DNA of 56,815 nt, from assembly GCA_026126165.1 (NCBI GenBank), contig JAHCJR010000011.1, positions 1-56,815 of the forward strand, read 5' to 3'. Numbering within the stretch: the stretch's first letter is position 1; every line of letters starts with the position of its first letter. Origin of the DNA: Alphaproteobacteria bacterium (GTDB taxonomy: Bacteria; Pseudomonadota; Alphaproteobacteria; Ferrovibrionales; Ferrovibrionaceae). The notes under the pieces are model-generated. The model had not been told where the DNA came from. It saw only the letters and a program-made list of their open reading frames with translations, and made no database searches. A program made the position numbers and the translations under genes. Shown in pieces: positions 8,806-18,724 of this stretch.

Positions 8806-9903
8806 TCAGGCATTGAAGCGGAAGTGCAGGACGTCGCCGTCCTGCACGACATAGTCCTTGCCTTCGAGACGAAACCGTCCGGCTTCTTTCGCGCCGGGCT
8901 CGCCGCCATGTCGCACGTAGTCATCGTAGGCGATGGTCTCGGCGCGGATGAAGCCCTTTTCGAAATCGGTATGGATCACGCCGGCCGCCTGTGGCGCGCG
9001 CCCGCCGCGCGTCAGCGTCCAGGCATGGGCTTCCTTCGGGCCGACGGTGAAAAAAGTGATGAGGCCGAGCAGTTCGTACCCGGCACGGATGATGCGCGAG
9101 AGGCCGGTTTCCTCCAGGCCGAGATCGGCAAGGAACTCCTTGCGCTCCTCCTCTCCAAGCTGCGCCACCTCCGCCTCGATCGCGGCGGAGATGACCACGT
9201 GTCCCGCGCCCTGCGATCTGGCCATCGCCGCGACCTTCTCGGAATGGGCGTTGCCGCGCGCCGCCGCCGCCTCCTCGACGTTGCAGACATAGAGGACCGG
9301 CTTCGCGGTGAGAAGCTGCAGCTCGCGGAAAGCCTTCTCCTCGGCTTCCGTCGGCCCGATGGTGCGCGCCGGCCGGCCTTCGCGCAGGGCGCGCAGGATG
9401 CGCTCCATCAGCCCGGCGCGCATCTTCGCGTCTTCATCGCCCTGTTTTGCCTTCTTGGCCATGGCGTCGAATCGGCGCTCGAGCGACTCGAGGTCGGCCA
9501 GCATCAGTTCCGTCTCGACGGTCTCGGCGTCCGCCACCGGATCGACGCGGCCCTCGACATGGGTGATGTCGCCGGACTCGAAGCAGCGCAGCACATGAAT
9601 GATCGCATCCACCTCGCGGATATGGGCGAGGAACTGGTTGCCGAGGCCTTCGCCCTTGGAGGCGCCGCGCACGAGGCCGGCGATATCGACGAACGTGAGC
9701 TGGGTCGGCACGATCTTCGCCGACTTGCCGATGCGTGCCAGCGTCTCCAGGCGCGGGTCCGGCACCGCGACCTGGCCGGTATTGGGCTCGATCGTGCAGA
9801 AGGGATAGTTCGCAGCCTGCGCGGCGGCGGTCTCGGTCAGGGCGTTGAAAAGGGTCGACTTGCCGACATTGGGCAGGCCGACAATGCCGCACTTGAAACC
9901 CAT
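8806..9903 (-). CDS. ychF: Redox-regulated ATPase YchF (OLA1/Obg family)
   Basis: Universally conserved P-loop NTPase of the Obg group that binds ribosomes and, unlike its relatives, prefers ATP. 365 residues, full length. The start [18 protein letters not shown] is the Walker A/G1 motif, [22 protein letters not shown] is G3, and the G4 position reads CNVEE in place of NKxD, the hallmark of the ATP preference. The C-terminal TGS-like domain includes [24 protein letters not shown] and the closing GDVLHFRFN. It is followed after a few bases on the same strand by the MaoC pair and preceded by pth, a common alphaproteobacterial order (rplY-pth-ychF). Confidence 0.97.
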   Translation of the reverse strand: MGFKCGIVGLPNVGKSTLFNALTETAAAQAANYPFCTIEPNTGQVAVPDPRLETLARIGKSAKIVPTQLTFVDIAGLVRGASKGEGLGNQFLAHIREVDAIIHVLRCFESGDITHVEGRVDPVADAETVETELMLADLESLERRFDAMAKKAKQGDEDAKMRAGLMERILRALREGRPARTIGPTEAEEKAFRELQLLTAKPVLYVCNVEEAAAARGNAHSEKVAAMARSQGAGHVVISAAIEAEVAQLGEEERKEFLADLGLEETGLSRIIRAGYELLGLITFFTVGPKEAHAWTLTRGGRAPQAAGVIHTDFEKGFIRAETIAYDDYVRHGGEPGAKEAGRFRLEGKDYVVQDGDVLHFRFNA

Positions 9904-9907
9904 GAAC

Positions 9908-10516
9908 TCAATTCTCCGTCGGAGCGGCCGGCGCCGCCTTCGGCGCGGGTGGTTCCAGAATCAGATGGACCTTCGAGGCGAAGGCCGAATCGCGGCCTTC
10001 CGCGAGCAAGGGAGACGCCTCGGCAATCGCCTCCAGCAGCGGCTCGAGCCAGACGCGGTCCGATTTCGCGAAATCCTGCAGGACCCAGTGCATGACCAGC
10101 TCGCGCTCGCCCGGATGGCCGATCCCGATCCGGCAGCGCCGATAGTCGGGACCTATATGGGCGTCGAGCGAGCGCAGGCCGTTATGCCCGGCGCTGCCGC
10201 CGCCGCGCTTCATGCGGATCTTGCCCGGCGGCAGGTCGAGTTCGTCGTGAAAGACCACGATGTCGGCCGGTGTCAGCTTGTAGAAGCGCATGGCCTCGCC
10301 GACCGCGGCTCCGGACCGGTTCATCCAGGTCATCGGCTTGAGCACCAGGACCCGTTCGTCGCCGAGCCGGCCCTCGGACAGATGAGCCTGGAACTTCTCG
10401 CGCGGCGGCTTGAAGCCGTGGCGGCGGACGATCGCGTCCGCCGCCATGAAGCCGATATTGTGCCGGTTGCCGGCGTGGCCCGGGCCGGGATTGCCGAGGC
10501 CGACGAGCAGCAGCAA
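9908..10516 (-). CDS. pth: Peptidyl-tRNA hydrolase
   Basis: Releases tRNA from peptidyl-tRNA dropped by stalled ribosomes. 202 residues, usual for bacterial Pth with a short Ala/Pro tail. Catalytic and binding segments: [19 protein letters not shown] (the His of RHNIG is catalytic), [39 protein letters not shown]. No ATG is available near the family start; the TTG at 10516 gives the expected N terminus ([11 protein letters not shown]) and lies 11 bases after the rplY stop, so coupling to rplY translation is likely. The ribosome site is weak. Confidence 0.95.
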   Translation of the reverse strand: MLLLVGLGNPGPGHAGNRHNIGFMAADAIVRRHGFKPPREKFQAHLSEGRLGDERVLVLKPMTWMNRSGAAVGEAMRFYKLTPADIVVFHDELDLPPGKIRMKRGGGSAGHNGLRSLDAHIGPDYRRCRIGIGHPGERELVMHWVLQDFAKSDRVWLEPLLEAIAEASPLLAEGRDSAFASKVHLILEPPAPKAAPAAPTEN

Positions 10517-10527
10517 GAGAGCCGCCG

Positions 10528-11211
10528 CTACTTCTTCGCCGGCTGCGCCGCCTGCTTGGCGCCGGCCGCTGGTGCCGCCGCCTTGGCTTCCGCCGCCGCC
10601 GGTGCCGCCTCGGCCGCCGCCGCCACCGGCGCCGTCTCGTCCGCCTTGGTCGGCGGCGCGATGGTGGCGATGGTGAAGTCGCGGTTGGCGATCACCGGCT
10701 TGATGCCGGGCGGAAGCTGCACGGCGCTGATATGGATGGAATGGCCGATTTCCGTCCCGGCCAGGCTGACCGTGATCTTCTCGGGGATCGAATCGGCCCG
10801 GCAATGGAACTCGATCTCGTGGCGCACCACGTTCAGCACGCCGCCACGCTTGAGGCCGGGGGAGGCCACGTCGTCGACGAAGACCACCGGGATCATCAGC
10901 CGCAGCCGGGACGAGCCGACGATGCGCAGCAGGTCGACATGCACCGGCCGGTCGGTGACCGGGTCGAGCTGCACATCGCGCGGCAGCACGCGCGTCTTGC
11001 TGCCCGCAACATCCACGTCCATGATGCGGGAGGTGAAGGCGCCGCGATGCATTTCCTTGATCACCTCGCCCTCGGCCAGGGTGATCAGCACCGGTTCTTC
11101 CTTGTTGCCGTAGATGACGGCCGGCACGCGTCCCGAGCGGCGATACTGGCGGGCGGTCCCCTTTCCGCCCCGTTCGCGCGGTTCGGCGACGATGGTCTGG
11201 ATGTCGCTCAT
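10528..11211 (-). CDS. rplY: 50S ribosomal protein L25/general stress protein Ctc
   Basis: 5S rRNA-binding ribosomal protein of the long CTC/TL5 type, 227 residues. The N-terminal L25 domain ([27 protein letters not shown]) is followed by the beta-rich C-terminal TL5 domain ([39 protein letters not shown]..). The last 40 residues are an Ala-rich tail typical of alphaproteobacteria. First gene of rplY-pth-ychF; a gap of 119 bases separates it from prs upstream, where a 6-base-pair hairpin (11253-11273) is the only structure seen. Confidence 0.95.
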   Translation of the reverse strand: MSDIQTIVAEPRERGGKGTARQYRRSGRVPAVIYGNKEEPVLITLAEGEVIKEMHRGAFTSRIMDVDVAGSKTRVLPRDVQLDPVTDRPVHVDLLRIVGSSRLRLMIPVVFVDDVASPGLKRGGVLNVVRHEIEFHCRADSIPEKITVSLAGTEIGHSIHISAVQLPPGIKPVIANRDFTIATIAPPTKADETAPVAAAAEAAPAAAEAKAAAPAAGAKQAAQPAKK

Positions 11212-11330
11212 GTCTCTCTCCTTCGCTTGTGCGCCCGGTCGGAAACCGCTCCGGCCGGTTTACCGCGCCGGCCTCCAGGGGTGCCGGGACGCGTGTAACT
11301 GGTGACTGCCCGTCGCCGGGCCTGCCTGTC

Positions 11331-12263
11331 TCAGTCGAACAGGCTCGAAACCGAACTTTCCTCCGAAATGCGCCGCATCGCCTCTCCGATCAGCGGCGCG
11401 ATGCAGATCTGCCGGATATTGTGGGAGAGGCGCACCGCCTCCGTCGCCATGATGCTGTCGCTGATCACCAGCTCCTTGAGCACGGACGAGGCGACGCGCG
11501 CCACCGCCCCGCCCGAGAGCACGCCGTGCGTCACATAGGCCGAGACCGACTTGGCGCCATGGTCGATCAGCGCCTGGGCTGCGTTGCAGAGGGTGCCGGC
11601 GGAATCGACGATGTCGTCGATCAGGATGCAGTGCCGGCCGCCCACATCGCCGATGATGTTCATCACCTCAGAGACGCCGGCTGCCTCGCGCCGCTTGTCG
11701 ACGATGGCGAGATCGGCGTTGACCCGCTTGGCGCAGGCGCGGGCACGCACCACGCCGCCCACGTCCGGCGAGACGATCATCAGGTCCTCGTTCGCGTAAT
11801 GCTCCTTGATGTCCCGCACGATCAAGGGCACGGCGAACAGGTTGTCGGTCGGGATGTCGAAGAAACCCTGGATCTGGCCGGCATGCAGATCGAGGGTGAG
11901 GACGCGGTGCGCGCCGGCATTGGTGATCAGGTTGGCCACCAGCTTGGCGGAGATCGGCGTCCGGGGGCCGGGCTTGCGGTCCTGCCGGGCATAGCCGAAA
12001 TAGGGGATGACCGCCGTGATGCGCCGCGCCGAGGCGCGCTTGAGCGCATCGAGGCAGACCAGCAGCTCCATCAGGTTGTCGTTGGCCGGGTAGGAGGTGG
12101 ACTGGATGATGAAGACATCCTCGCCGCGCACGTTCTCGTGGATTTCCACAAAAACCTCCATGTCGGAGAAGCGGCGGACGGACGCCCTGGTCAGCGGCAC
12201 GTTCAGATAGGTCGCGATCGCCTCGGCCAGGGGGCGATTGCTGTTACCGGCCAGTACTTTCAT
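11331..12263 (-). CDS. prs: Ribose-phosphate pyrophosphokinase
   Basis: Transfers pyrophosphate from ATP to ribose-5-phosphate to make PRPP for purine, pyrimidine, His, Trp and NAD synthesis. 310 residues, full length. Visible motifs: [20 protein letters not shown], the flexible catalytic loop [29 protein letters not shown], and the PRPP-binding loop [19 protein letters not shown] near residues 215-230. Read toward rplY. It starts at the ATG at 12263. The 142 bases upstream hold no gene and probably its promoter. Confidence 0.97.
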   Translation of the reverse strand: MKVLAGNSNRPLAEAIATYLNVPLTRASVRRFSDMEVFVEIHENVRGEDVFIIQSTSYPANDNLMELLVCLDALKRASARRITAVIPYFGYARQDRKPGPRTPISAKLVANLITNAGAHRVLTLDLHAGQIQGFFDIPTDNLFAVPLIVRDIKEHYANEDLMIVSPDVGGVVRARACAKRVNADLAIVDKRREAAGVSEVMNIIGDVGGRHCILIDDIVDSAGTLCNAAQALIDHGAKSVSAYVTHGVLSGGAVARVASSVLKELVISDSIMATEAVRLSHNIRQICIAPLIGEAMRRISEESSVSSLFD

Positions 12264-12405
12264 GACTTCGGCTGCCCCGGGGCTGACCTACGGCTCCTGC
12301 CGCAAGGAACGGATGGATCCAGTGCGCGTGAAAAACGGGGCGGAATGTAGCAGCGGGTCCACCCCCTGTAAACGGTGGAAAATCCTATGCGGATTATGGC
12401 CTTAG

Positions 12406-13302
12406 CTAGCGTCCGCCGGCCCTGGCGCCGGAACCGGCCACCGCCTTGAGGATCTCGGCCACCCCTGCCGCGCCACCCTCGCCGACCACGACCGCGACAT
12501 CGCCCCACAAGCCGGAAAGCTGGCCCTTGGGAACGAAGTTGCCCTGATTGACCGTGCCCAGCACCTTCCCCGATGGGTCGAGCACCTTCCATTCGATGCT
12601 TACTTCCTCCTGCAGGCCGGCATCGCGCAGGCGGATGGCGCCGGCCACGGCATAGGTATCCTCGTTGGCCTCCCTCAGCACGACGACCTCGCGCCGGAAC
12701 AGCCCGGCGGTGAGCGCGCGGGCGACGGAGGTCGCGGAATCCCCCGGCGCGGGATCGATCGGCAGCAGGACGGCGCGGATCGGCCGGCGCGCGGCCGGCT
12801 CGTCGGCGCGGTCCGGCTCGCCGCGCACCAGGGCTTCGAGCCGCGGCGCGACGCGCTTGGCCAGTTCGGCGAGCAGCGCCTCGCGCCCGTCGCTGAGCTG
12901 ATCGCCCGGCACCCGCTCGGCCAGCCGCAGGCGGCCCTCCTCCAGGCCCCGCGGGTCGGTCAGCCGCCAGGCGAACTCGATCTCGGTCACGGGCGCGCCG
13001 GGATCGGCGATCCGCGCTTCGCCATGCAGGATATGGCTCCGCGAGTTGCCGGCACGCGCGGAGGCGGGGATCTCGCGTTTGCGCAGCTCTTCCGCCAGCA
13101 GTTCCACCAGCCGCCGCGCGGTGCCAGGCGCAAGCCCCTGCATCGGGGCAATCAGCAGCCCGGCGGAAGCGCGCGGCTGGAGCAATGCCACGGTCTCCGG
13201 TGGCGGCTCGGCGGTCTGGAAGGGGCGCGGCACCGGCTGGCAGCCCGCGAGGGCGAGCAGCAGGGCGAGGGCGCCGGCGAGTTTCCGGACAAGGTCAGAC
13301 AA
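12406..13302 (-). CDS. Putative lipoprotein, unknown function
   Basis: 298-residue secreted protein with a lipobox: a hydrophobic signal ending LALAGC, so Cys21 would be lipidated; the following residues (QPVP) do not include Asp at +2, so outer-membrane sorting is expected. Two related halves may exist: each contains a region with LLIAPM or VLLPID followed by an ALTAGLF or RLVELLAEEL helix, recalling beta-alpha units. The start is a TTG at 13302 that lies inside the end of the small upstream gene (8-base overlap), which suggests translational coupling. I do not recognise the family. It ends in a Gly/Ala/Arg-rich stretch. Confidence 0.75.
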   Translation of the reverse strand: MSDLVRKLAGALALLLALAGCQPVPRPFQTAEPPPETVALLQPRASAGLLIAPMQGLAPGTARRLVELLAEELRKREIPASARAGNSRSHILHGEARIADPGAPVTEIEFAWRLTDPRGLEEGRLRLAERVPGDQLSDGREALLAELAKRVAPRLEALVRGEPDRADEPAARRPIRAVLLPIDPAPGDSATSVARALTAGLFRREVVVLREANEDTYAVAGAIRLRDAGLQEEVSIEWKVLDPSGKVLGTVNQGNFVPKGQLSGLWGDVAVVVGEGGAAGVAEILKAVAGSGARAGGR

Positions 13303-13408
13303 TGCAGCTCACCATCAGCAGGGCAAGCCCGAAAATCAGCAGGAACACGATCAGGTGCGGCATGGTCGGCGCGGTCTCGCGTGATCGCAGGCTGTCGAAT
13401 CCTGGCAT
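13295..13408 (-). CDS. Small single-span membrane protein
   Basis: 37 residues from the ATG at 13408. The second half is one strong membrane helix (HLIVFLLIFGLALLMVSCIV) preceded by a short charged segment. A later in-frame ATG would leave only the helix (22 residues). The stop overlaps the start of the lipoprotein gene, so the two look like one transcript. No ribosome site is obvious. Reality of this gene rests on the overlap and on the hydrophobic pattern. Confidence 0.4.
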   Translation of the reverse strand: MPGFDSLRSRETAPTMPHLIVFLLIFGLALLMVSCIV

Positions 13409-13455
13409 AATAGAGCATCGCTCAGGAGGTCTGAACCCGTCGGAGGCGCAGCGGC

Positions 13456-14001
13456 ATGGCAGAGTGGAACGAACTGATCGATTTCTGGTTTTCCGACCAT
13501 GCCAGGGAACGCTGGTTCGCGGTCGATGCCGACTTCGATGCGGAACTGGGCCGGCGCTTCGGCGCAAGGTGCGAGGAGGCGATGCAGGGTGCCTGCGACC
13601 ACTGGCAGAAGGCGCCCGAAGGCGCGCTGGCGCTGGTTCTGGCGCTCGACCAGTTGCCGCGCAATCTCTTCCGCGGCACCGCCCGGGCCTATGCGGCCGA
13701 CGCGGCGGCGCGCAGGGTGGCCCGCCTCGCTCTCCAGCGCGGCGACGACCGGGGCATGGACGATGAGCGCCGGGTCTTCTTCTACCTGCCGTTCGAGCAT
13801 AGCGAGGACCTGCTCGACCAGGAACTTTGTGTCCGGCTGATGCGCCAGCTCGGCGAGCGGCCGGAAAATCTCAGATACGCCGAGCGGCATCTGGAGATCA
13901 TCGCCCGTTTCGGCCGTTTTCCCCATCGCAACAAGGCGCTGGGCCGCGCCACGACGGCGTTGGAGGAAGCGTTCCTCCGCGAACCGATGTCGTCCTTCTA
14001 G
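13456..14001 (+). CDS. DUF924 family protein
   Basis: 181-residue cytoplasmic helical protein of the DUF924 family. Typical family segments are present: IDFWFSDHARERWFAVD at the N terminus, LALDQLPRNLFRGTARAYAAD in the middle, FFYLPFEHSEDL, and RFGRFPHRNKALGR near the C terminus. The fold is TPR-like; no biochemical role is established for the family. GGAGG lies about 10 bases before the ATG. It diverges from the lipoprotein pair and converges with the phosphotransferase gene, with three bases between the stops. Confidence 0.92.
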   Translation: MAEWNELIDFWFSDHARERWFAVDADFDAELGRRFGARCEEAMQGACDHWQKAPEGALALVLALDQLPRNLFRGTARAYAADAAARRVARLALQRGDDRGMDDERRVFFYLPFEHSEDLLDQELCVRLMRQLGERPENLRYAERHLEIIARFGRFPHRNKALGRATTALEEAFLREPMSSF

Positions 14002-14004
14002 GTT

Positions 14005-15075
14005 CTAGGCGGCGCCGCGCGCGAGGATCTTCTCGACCTGCGTCCAGCCGGCCTCGGCCAGCGGCCGCGCCCGCTTGCCGCTTTCCAGCGCATGCGGGCT
14101 GTTGGCGGTGCCGTCGCGCACACGTCCCATGATGCCCTGGCAGATCGCCGAGAGGCGGAACATGTTGTAGGCTATGTAATAGTCCCAGTTCGGGATTTCC
14201 TTGCGGCCGGTGCGCCGGCAATAGAGCGCCACATACTCGCTCTCGGTCGGAATGCCGAGCGATGGCAGGTCGAGGCCGCCCAGGCCCCGGAACTGCTGGG
14301 GCGCCAGCCGCCAGCTCATCACGTGATAGGAGAAGTCGGCCAGCGGATGGCCGAGTGTCGAGAGTTCCCAGTCCAGGATCGCGAGGATGCGGGGCTCCGT
14401 CGGATGGAAGATCATGTTGTCCAGGCGGTAGTCGCCATGCACGATCGTCGTCTCGTCGCCCTCGGGAATGTGCTCGGGCAGCCAGGCCATGAGGTTGTCC
14501 ATGGCTTCGATACGCTCGGTCTCGGACGCCTTGTACTGCTTCGTCCAGCGGCTGATCTGGCGCATCAGGTAGTTGCCGGGCTTGCCGAAGTCGCCCAGTC
14601 CCACCGCCTGGTAGTCGATCTGGTGCAGCGCCGCGATGACGCGGTTCATCTCGTCGAAGACCTTGGCCCGCTCGGGCTTCGTCATCTCGGGCAGGGCCTG
14701 GTTCCACAGCACCCGTCCATTGACGAATTCCATGACGTAGAAGGCCGTGCCGATGACGGCATCGTCCTCGCACAGCGCATAGGCGCGGGCCACCGGCACG
14801 TCGCTGCCCTGCAGCGCCTTGATCACGCGGTATTCGCGATCGACCGCGTGCGCGGAGGGCAGCAGCTTGCCCGGCGGCTTGCGGCGCAGCACATATTTGC
14901 GCCCCGCGCCATCGGTCAGCTTGAAGGTCGGGTTGGACTGGCCGCCCTTGAACTGCTCGACCTTGAGCGGCGGCCGGAAGCCCTCGACCTTTTCCTTCAT
15001 GAAGCGCGCGAGGGCGCCTTCGTCGAAGCGGTGGCGCTCCTGCACCGGCATCGTGCCGACAAAGTCTTCGGTCAT
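14005..15075 (-). CDS. Phosphotransferase family protein (APH fold, ACAD10/11-like)
   Basis: 356-residue kinase-fold protein of the aminoglycoside phosphotransferase superfamily. The GGQSNPTFKL loop and RRKPPGKLLPSAHAVDREY mark the N lobe; IVHGDYRLDNMIFHP is the catalytic Brenner loop (HGDxxxxN) and ILDWELSTLGHPLADFSY supplies the metal-binding Asp. These signatures match the subgroup found in or beside acyl-CoA dehydrogenases (ACAD10/11), where the domain is thought to phosphorylate 4-hydroxyacyl-CoA; that role here is inference. The ATG at 15075 is preceded by GGAGGAG with six-base spacing, which decides the start. No acyl-CoA dehydrogenase gene adjoins. Confidence 0.88.
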   Translation of the reverse strand: MTEDFVGTMPVQERHRFDEGALARFMKEKVEGFRPPLKVEQFKGGQSNPTFKLTDGAGRKYVLRRKPPGKLLPSAHAVDREYRVIKALQGSDVPVARAYALCEDDAVIGTAFYVMEFVNGRVLWNQALPEMTKPERAKVFDEMNRVIAALHQIDYQAVGLGDFGKPGNYLMRQISRWTKQYKASETERIEAMDNLMAWLPEHIPEGDETTIVHGDYRLDNMIFHPTEPRILAILDWELSTLGHPLADFSYHVMSWRLAPQQFRGLGGLDLPSLGIPTESEYVALYCRRTGRKEIPNWDYYIAYNMFRLSAICQGIMGRVRDGTANSPHALESGKRARPLAEAGWTQVEKILARGAA

Positions 15076-15149
15076 CCCCATCTCCTCCCGCTGCGCGGTC
15101 CCGGACATAGCATCCGTCGCCTCCGGCCGCAATCGGCGCCGAATGCGCT

Positions 15150-15734
15150 TCAGATCTGCCGCAGGCGCGCGCGCAGTTCCGGCAGCAACTCCGCGGCGAA
15201 CCATGGGTTGCGGCGCAGCCAGGCAGTGTTGCGCCAGGATGGATGGGGCAGCGGCAGGTAATCGGGCAGGTAGTCGCGGAAAGCGCGCACGGTCGCGGTC
15301 ATCGAGTCCTGGCGTCGCTTGCCGAGATACCAGGCCTGGGCATGTTGCCCGACAAGCAGCGTCAGCCGGATGGCGGGGAGATGTGGGCGCAGCCTTGCAT
15401 GCCAGGCCGGTGCGCATTCCGCTCTGGGCGGCAGGTCGCCGCCGCGTGGATCGCGTCCCGGATAGCAGAAGCCCATGGGCATGATGGCCACGCGGGAGGT
15501 GTCGTAGAAACCCTCGCGGTCGAGTTCCAGCCATTCGCGCAGCCGCTCGCCGCTCGCATCGTTCCAGGGCACGCCGCTCTCGTGCACCCGCGTTCCGGGC
15601 GCCTGGCCGACGATGAGCAGGCGCGCGCGCGGATCGATCCGCAGGACCGGACGCGGACCGAGAGGAAGGCTGGCCTCGCAGATCCGGCAGGCCCGCACCT
15701 CGTCGAGCAGCCGCTGAAGCGCCTCCTGCGTCAT
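15150..15734 (-). CDS. Uracil-DNA glycosylase family protein
   Basis: 194-residue member of the Fe-S type uracil-DNA glycosylase superfamily. The N terminus has a C-R-I-C pair, motif 1 reads GQAPGTRVHESGVPWND, two further Cys frame the PMGFCYPGRDPRGGDLPPRAEC region, and motif 2 reads HPSWRN. Four Cys at family-4-like spacing imply a [4Fe-4S] cluster. The acid in motif 1 differs from that in characterised family 4 enzymes, so glycosylase activity is likely but not assured. The start ATG at 15734 lies 16 bases after the purD stop, so it is the second gene of a purD unit. Confidence 0.88.
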   Translation of the reverse strand: MTQEALQRLLDEVRACRICEASLPLGPRPVLRIDPRARLLIVGQAPGTRVHESGVPWNDASGERLREWLELDREGFYDTSRVAIMPMGFCYPGRDPRGGDLPPRAECAPAWHARLRPHLPAIRLTLLVGQHAQAWYLGKRRQDSMTATVRAFRDYLPDYLPLPHPSWRNTAWLRRNPWFAAELLPELRARLRQI

Positions 15735-15750
15735 GGCGGCCGCGCCGGGT

Positions 15751-17022
15751 TCAGCCGTGTGCGAGCGCGCGCCAGCCGATATCCCGACGGCAGAAGCCGC
15801 CCGGCCAATCGACCAGATCGACGGCGCGGTAGGCGCGCGCGCGCGCCTCCGCTGCGTCCCGTCCCGTCGCGGTGACGTTGAGGACCCGTCCGCCATCTGC
15901 GATCAGGCGCGTGCCCTCGCGCCTTGTGCCGGCATGGAAGATCACCACGTCCTCGATCGCCGCCGCACGTTCGAGGTTGCGGATCTCGCTGCCGCGCGCA
16001 GGCTTTTCGGGGTAACCCTGCGCCGCCAGGACGACACAGAGCGCGGTTTCCTCGCTCCAGCGCAGATCGAACCGGTCGAGCGTGCCGTCGCAGGCGGCGA
16101 TGAAGGCAGGCAGGAGATCGCTGCGCAGGCGCCGGGTCAGGACCTGAGCCTCGGGGTCGCCGAAGCGGACGTTGTATTCGAGCAGCTTCGGGCCATCGGC
16201 GGTCAGCATCAGCCCGGCGAAGAGCACGCCGACGAAGGGCGCGCCTTCCTCCAGCATCGCCGCGACCGTCGGCCGGACGATACGCTCCATCACCTCGCGC
16301 TCGAGCGCGGGCGTGAGGGACGGCGCCGGCGAGTAGGCGCCCATGCCGCCCGTATTCGGGCCCTGGTCGCCATCGAAGGCCCGCTTGTGGTCCTGCGCCG
16401 CCGCGAGGGGGAGCGCGTGGCGGCCATCGACCAGGGCGAAGAAGCTCACTTCCTCGCCATCGAGATACTCCTCGATCACCAGGCTGGCGCCGGCCGCGCC
16501 GAAACGCCCGCCCAGCATCTCGCGCGCGGCGGCTTGGGCCTCGTCCACGCTTTCCGCGACCACAACGCCCTTGCCGGCCGCAAGACCGTCGGCCTTGATC
16601 ACGATCGGTGCGCCATGGGCCTCGATGAAGGCTTCCGCCCGCGCCAGATCGTCGAACCGGCCATAGGCCGCCGTCGGGATGCCGTGCCGCGCGCACAGGT
16701 CCTTCATGTAGCCCTTCGACCCTTCCAGCATCGCCGCCTTGGCCGAAGGCCCGAAGACCCGGATTCCCGCATCGCGCAGATGATCGGCGAGGCCCGCCAC
16801 GAGCGGCGCCTCGGGGCCGACCACCACCAGCGAGATCGCCTCCGTCTGGCAGAAGCGCGCCACGGACGCGAAATCGAAAGGATCGATGGCGACGCAACTG
16901 GCCAGTTCGGCGATGCCGGCATTGCCGGGCAGGCAATGCAGCCGGTCGAGCAGCGGCGAAGCGGAGAGCGCCCAGCAGAGCGCATGTTCACGCCCCCCCG
17001 AGCCGATCACCAGAACGTTCAT
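15751..17022 (-). CDS. purD: Phosphoribosylamine--glycine ligase
   Basis: Second step of purine synthesis: joins glycine to 5-phosphoribosylamine with ATP. 423 residues, full length, ATP-grasp fold. Seen: [19 protein letters not shown] at the start, [43 protein letters not shown], the [22 protein letters not shown] signature in two blocks, [21 protein letters not shown] near residue 285. The ATG at 17022 is taken as the family start rather than upstream in-frame codons. It diverges from xseA with an 80-base gap between them. Confidence 0.97.
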   Translation of the reverse strand: MNVLVIGSGGREHALCWALSASPLLDRLHCLPGNAGIAELASCVAIDPFDFASVARFCQTEAISLVVVGPEAPLVAGLADHLRDAGIRVFGPSAKAAMLEGSKGYMKDLCARHGIPTAAYGRFDDLARAEAFIEAHGAPIVIKADGLAAGKGVVVAESVDEAQAAAREMLGGRFGAAGASLVIEEYLDGEEVSFFALVDGRHALPLAAAQDHKRAFDGDQGPNTGGMGAYSPAPSLTPALEREVMERIVRPTVAAMLEEGAPFVGVLFAGLMLTADGPKLLEYNVRFGDPEAQVLTRRLRSDLLPAFIAACDGTLDRFDLRWSEETALCVVLAAQGYPEKPARGSEIRNLERAAAIEDVVIFHAGTRREGTRLIADGGRVLNVTATGRDAAEARARAYRAVDLVDWPGGFCRRDIGWRALAHG

Positions 17023-17102
17023 GGCGGGCCCTGTTCCGATAGCGGGCGATCCTTGTATCATATGACGCTCCGAAGACAACAAAGCGGGACGAAACGCGCC
17101 GC

Positions 17103-18530
17103 ATGCTGCCCACGACCTCCCCCGCCACGGCCGGAAACCTGCCCGAATATTCGGTCGGCGAGCTGTCCTCGAAGCTCAAGCGCACGGTGGAAGAGGCATT
17201 CGGCCTGGTCCGGGTGCGCGGCGAGATTTCCGGATTCAAGCGTGCCGCCTCCGGGCATCTCTACCTTACGCTCAAGGATACCGAGGCCAATCTGGATGCA
17301 GTCTGCTGGAAGGGGCAGGCGGCACGGCTTGGTTTCCGCCCAGAAGACGGGCTCGAGGTCGTCTGCACCGGCCGCCTCACCACTTATCCCAGCCGGTCCC
17401 GTTACCAGCTCGTCATCGAGCGCATGGAACCGGCCGGTACGGGCGCGCTGATGGCCCTGCTCGAGGAACGCCGGCGAAGGCTCGCGGCGGAGGGCCTGTT
17501 CGACCAGGCGCGCAAGCGCCCGTTGCCCTATCTGCCGGAGGTGATCGGCGTCGTCACCTCGCCGACCGGGGCGGTGATCCGCGACATCCTGCACCGGCTG
17601 CGCGAACGCTTTCCGCGCCGGGTGCTGCTTTGGCCGGTCCTGGTCCAGGGGGAGGGGGCGGCGGAGCAGGTGGCCGCCGCCATCGCCGGCTTCAACCGCC
17701 TGCCGACCGATGGCGCGGTGCCGCGCCCGGATCTGCTGATCGTGGCGCGCGGCGGCGGGTCGATCGAGGACCTCTGGGCCTTCAACGAGGAAATCGTCGT
17801 GCGCGCCGCCGCCGCCTCGGCCATCCCGCTGATTTCCGCCGTCGGGCACGAAACCGACACGACCCTCATCGATTTCGCCAGTGACCGTCGCGCGCCGACG
17901 CCGACCGCCGCCGCCGAGATGGCGGTGCCGGTGCGCGCCGAACTTCTGGGCAGCCTGCTCGAGCGCGAGCAGCGGCTGGTCGGGGCGTTCCTGCGCGAGA
18001 CCGCGCGCCGGCGCGAGCGCCTCGCCGCGCTGGCGCGCGCCCTGCCGGAGCCACGCCGCCTGCTCGAGCAGGCATCGCAACGGCTCGACGATCTGGCCGG
18101 GAACCTGCGCCGCGCCCTCGAGATCGGGCTGGGCCGCCGCCGCGAGCGCTATGCCGCCGTTGCCGGGCGCATTCGCGGCACGCCGCTGCGCCGTCTGGTC
18201 GAGCGCGAGCAGCGCGACCTGGCGCGCCTTGCGTTGCGGCTTGGCCAGGCGGTCGGGCGCGGGCTCGACCAGCGGGCCGAGCGGCTCCGCGCGGCGGCGA
18301 GCCTGCTTGCCTCCTATTCCTATCGCGGCGTGCTGGAGCGCGGCTTTGCCCTCGTGCGCGATGCGGAAGGGCGGCCGCTGCGTTCCGCGGCCGCCGCCCG
18401 CCAGGCCGAAGCGGTCGAGATCGAATTCCATGACGGCCGCGTCGGCTATGTGGCGGCGGGGCGGCCCGGCGCCACGCGGCCGGGCGGCGGGCGCGGTCAC
18501 GGGAGCGATGGACAAGGGAGCCTGTTCTGA
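17103..18530 (+). CDS. xseA: Exodeoxyribonuclease VII large subunit
   Basis: Catalytic subunit of exonuclease VII, which degrades single-stranded DNA from both ends in mismatch repair. 475 residues. OB-fold at the N terminus ([29 protein letters not shown]), catalytic core with [32 protein letters not shown] and [29 protein letters not shown], then a long coiled coil (about residues 280-400, many Arg/Glu heptads) and a C-terminal GYVAAGRP block. A short Gly/Arg-rich tail is extra. The small subunit gene xseB is not in the window. The stop overlaps the next ATG by one base. Confidence 0.97.
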   Translation: MLPTTSPATAGNLPEYSVGELSSKLKRTVEEAFGLVRVRGEISGFKRAASGHLYLTLKDTEANLDAVCWKGQAARLGFRPEDGLEVVCTGRLTTYPSRSRYQLVIERMEPAGTGALMALLEERRRRLAAEGLFDQARKRPLPYLPEVIGVVTSPTGAVIRDILHRLRERFPRRVLLWPVLVQGEGAAEQVAAAIAGFNRLPTDGAVPRPDLLIVARGGGSIEDLWAFNEEIVVRAAAASAIPLISAVGHETDTTLIDFASDRRAPTPTAAAEMAVPVRAELLGSLLEREQRLVGAFLRETARRRERLAALARALPEPRRLLEQASQRLDDLAGNLRRALEIGLGRRRERYAAVAGRIRGTPLRRLVEREQRDLARLALRLGQAVGRGLDQRAERLRAAASLLASYSYRGVLERGFALVRDAEGRPLRSAAAARQAEAVEIEFHDGRVGYVAAGRPGATRPGGGRGHGSDGQGSLF

Positions 18531-18724
18531 TGCATGGCATGACCGGGCAGCACGCGGTGCTGCGCTATCTCGATGGTGCCTATCACGTGGTGCGCCAGGG
18601 CGACTTCGTCATCTGCGCGGTGACCGCGCGACGGATCGCGCTCGGCGAACTGCGCTACTGGAGCGTCGAGCGTCAGGAAGCCTATGTGGATGCCGTGGCG
18701 GCGCTGCAGGCGCTGGCGCGCTGA
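18530..18724 (+). CDS. DUF2093 domain-containing protein
   Basis: 64-residue protein of the alphaproteobacterial DUF2093 family. Typical sequence features: AVLRYLDGAYHVVRQGDFVICAVT and IALGELRYWSVERQEAY. No membrane segment. It is wedged between xseA and the M23 peptidase with one-base TGATG overlaps at both ends, so the three are translationally coupled. Function is unknown. Confidence 0.88.
   Translation: MHGMTGQHAVLRYLDGAYHVVRQGDFVICAVTARRIALGELRYWSVERQEAYVDAVAALQALAR

Noticed and set aside
11253-11273. Terminator between prs and rplY
   Set aside because: Only a 6-bp stem with a nine-base loop and no T run on the minus strand.
15731-16936. Alternative minus-strand frame inside purD
   Set aside because: Arg/Gly-rich composition and no motifs; purD in the neighbouring frame is full length.
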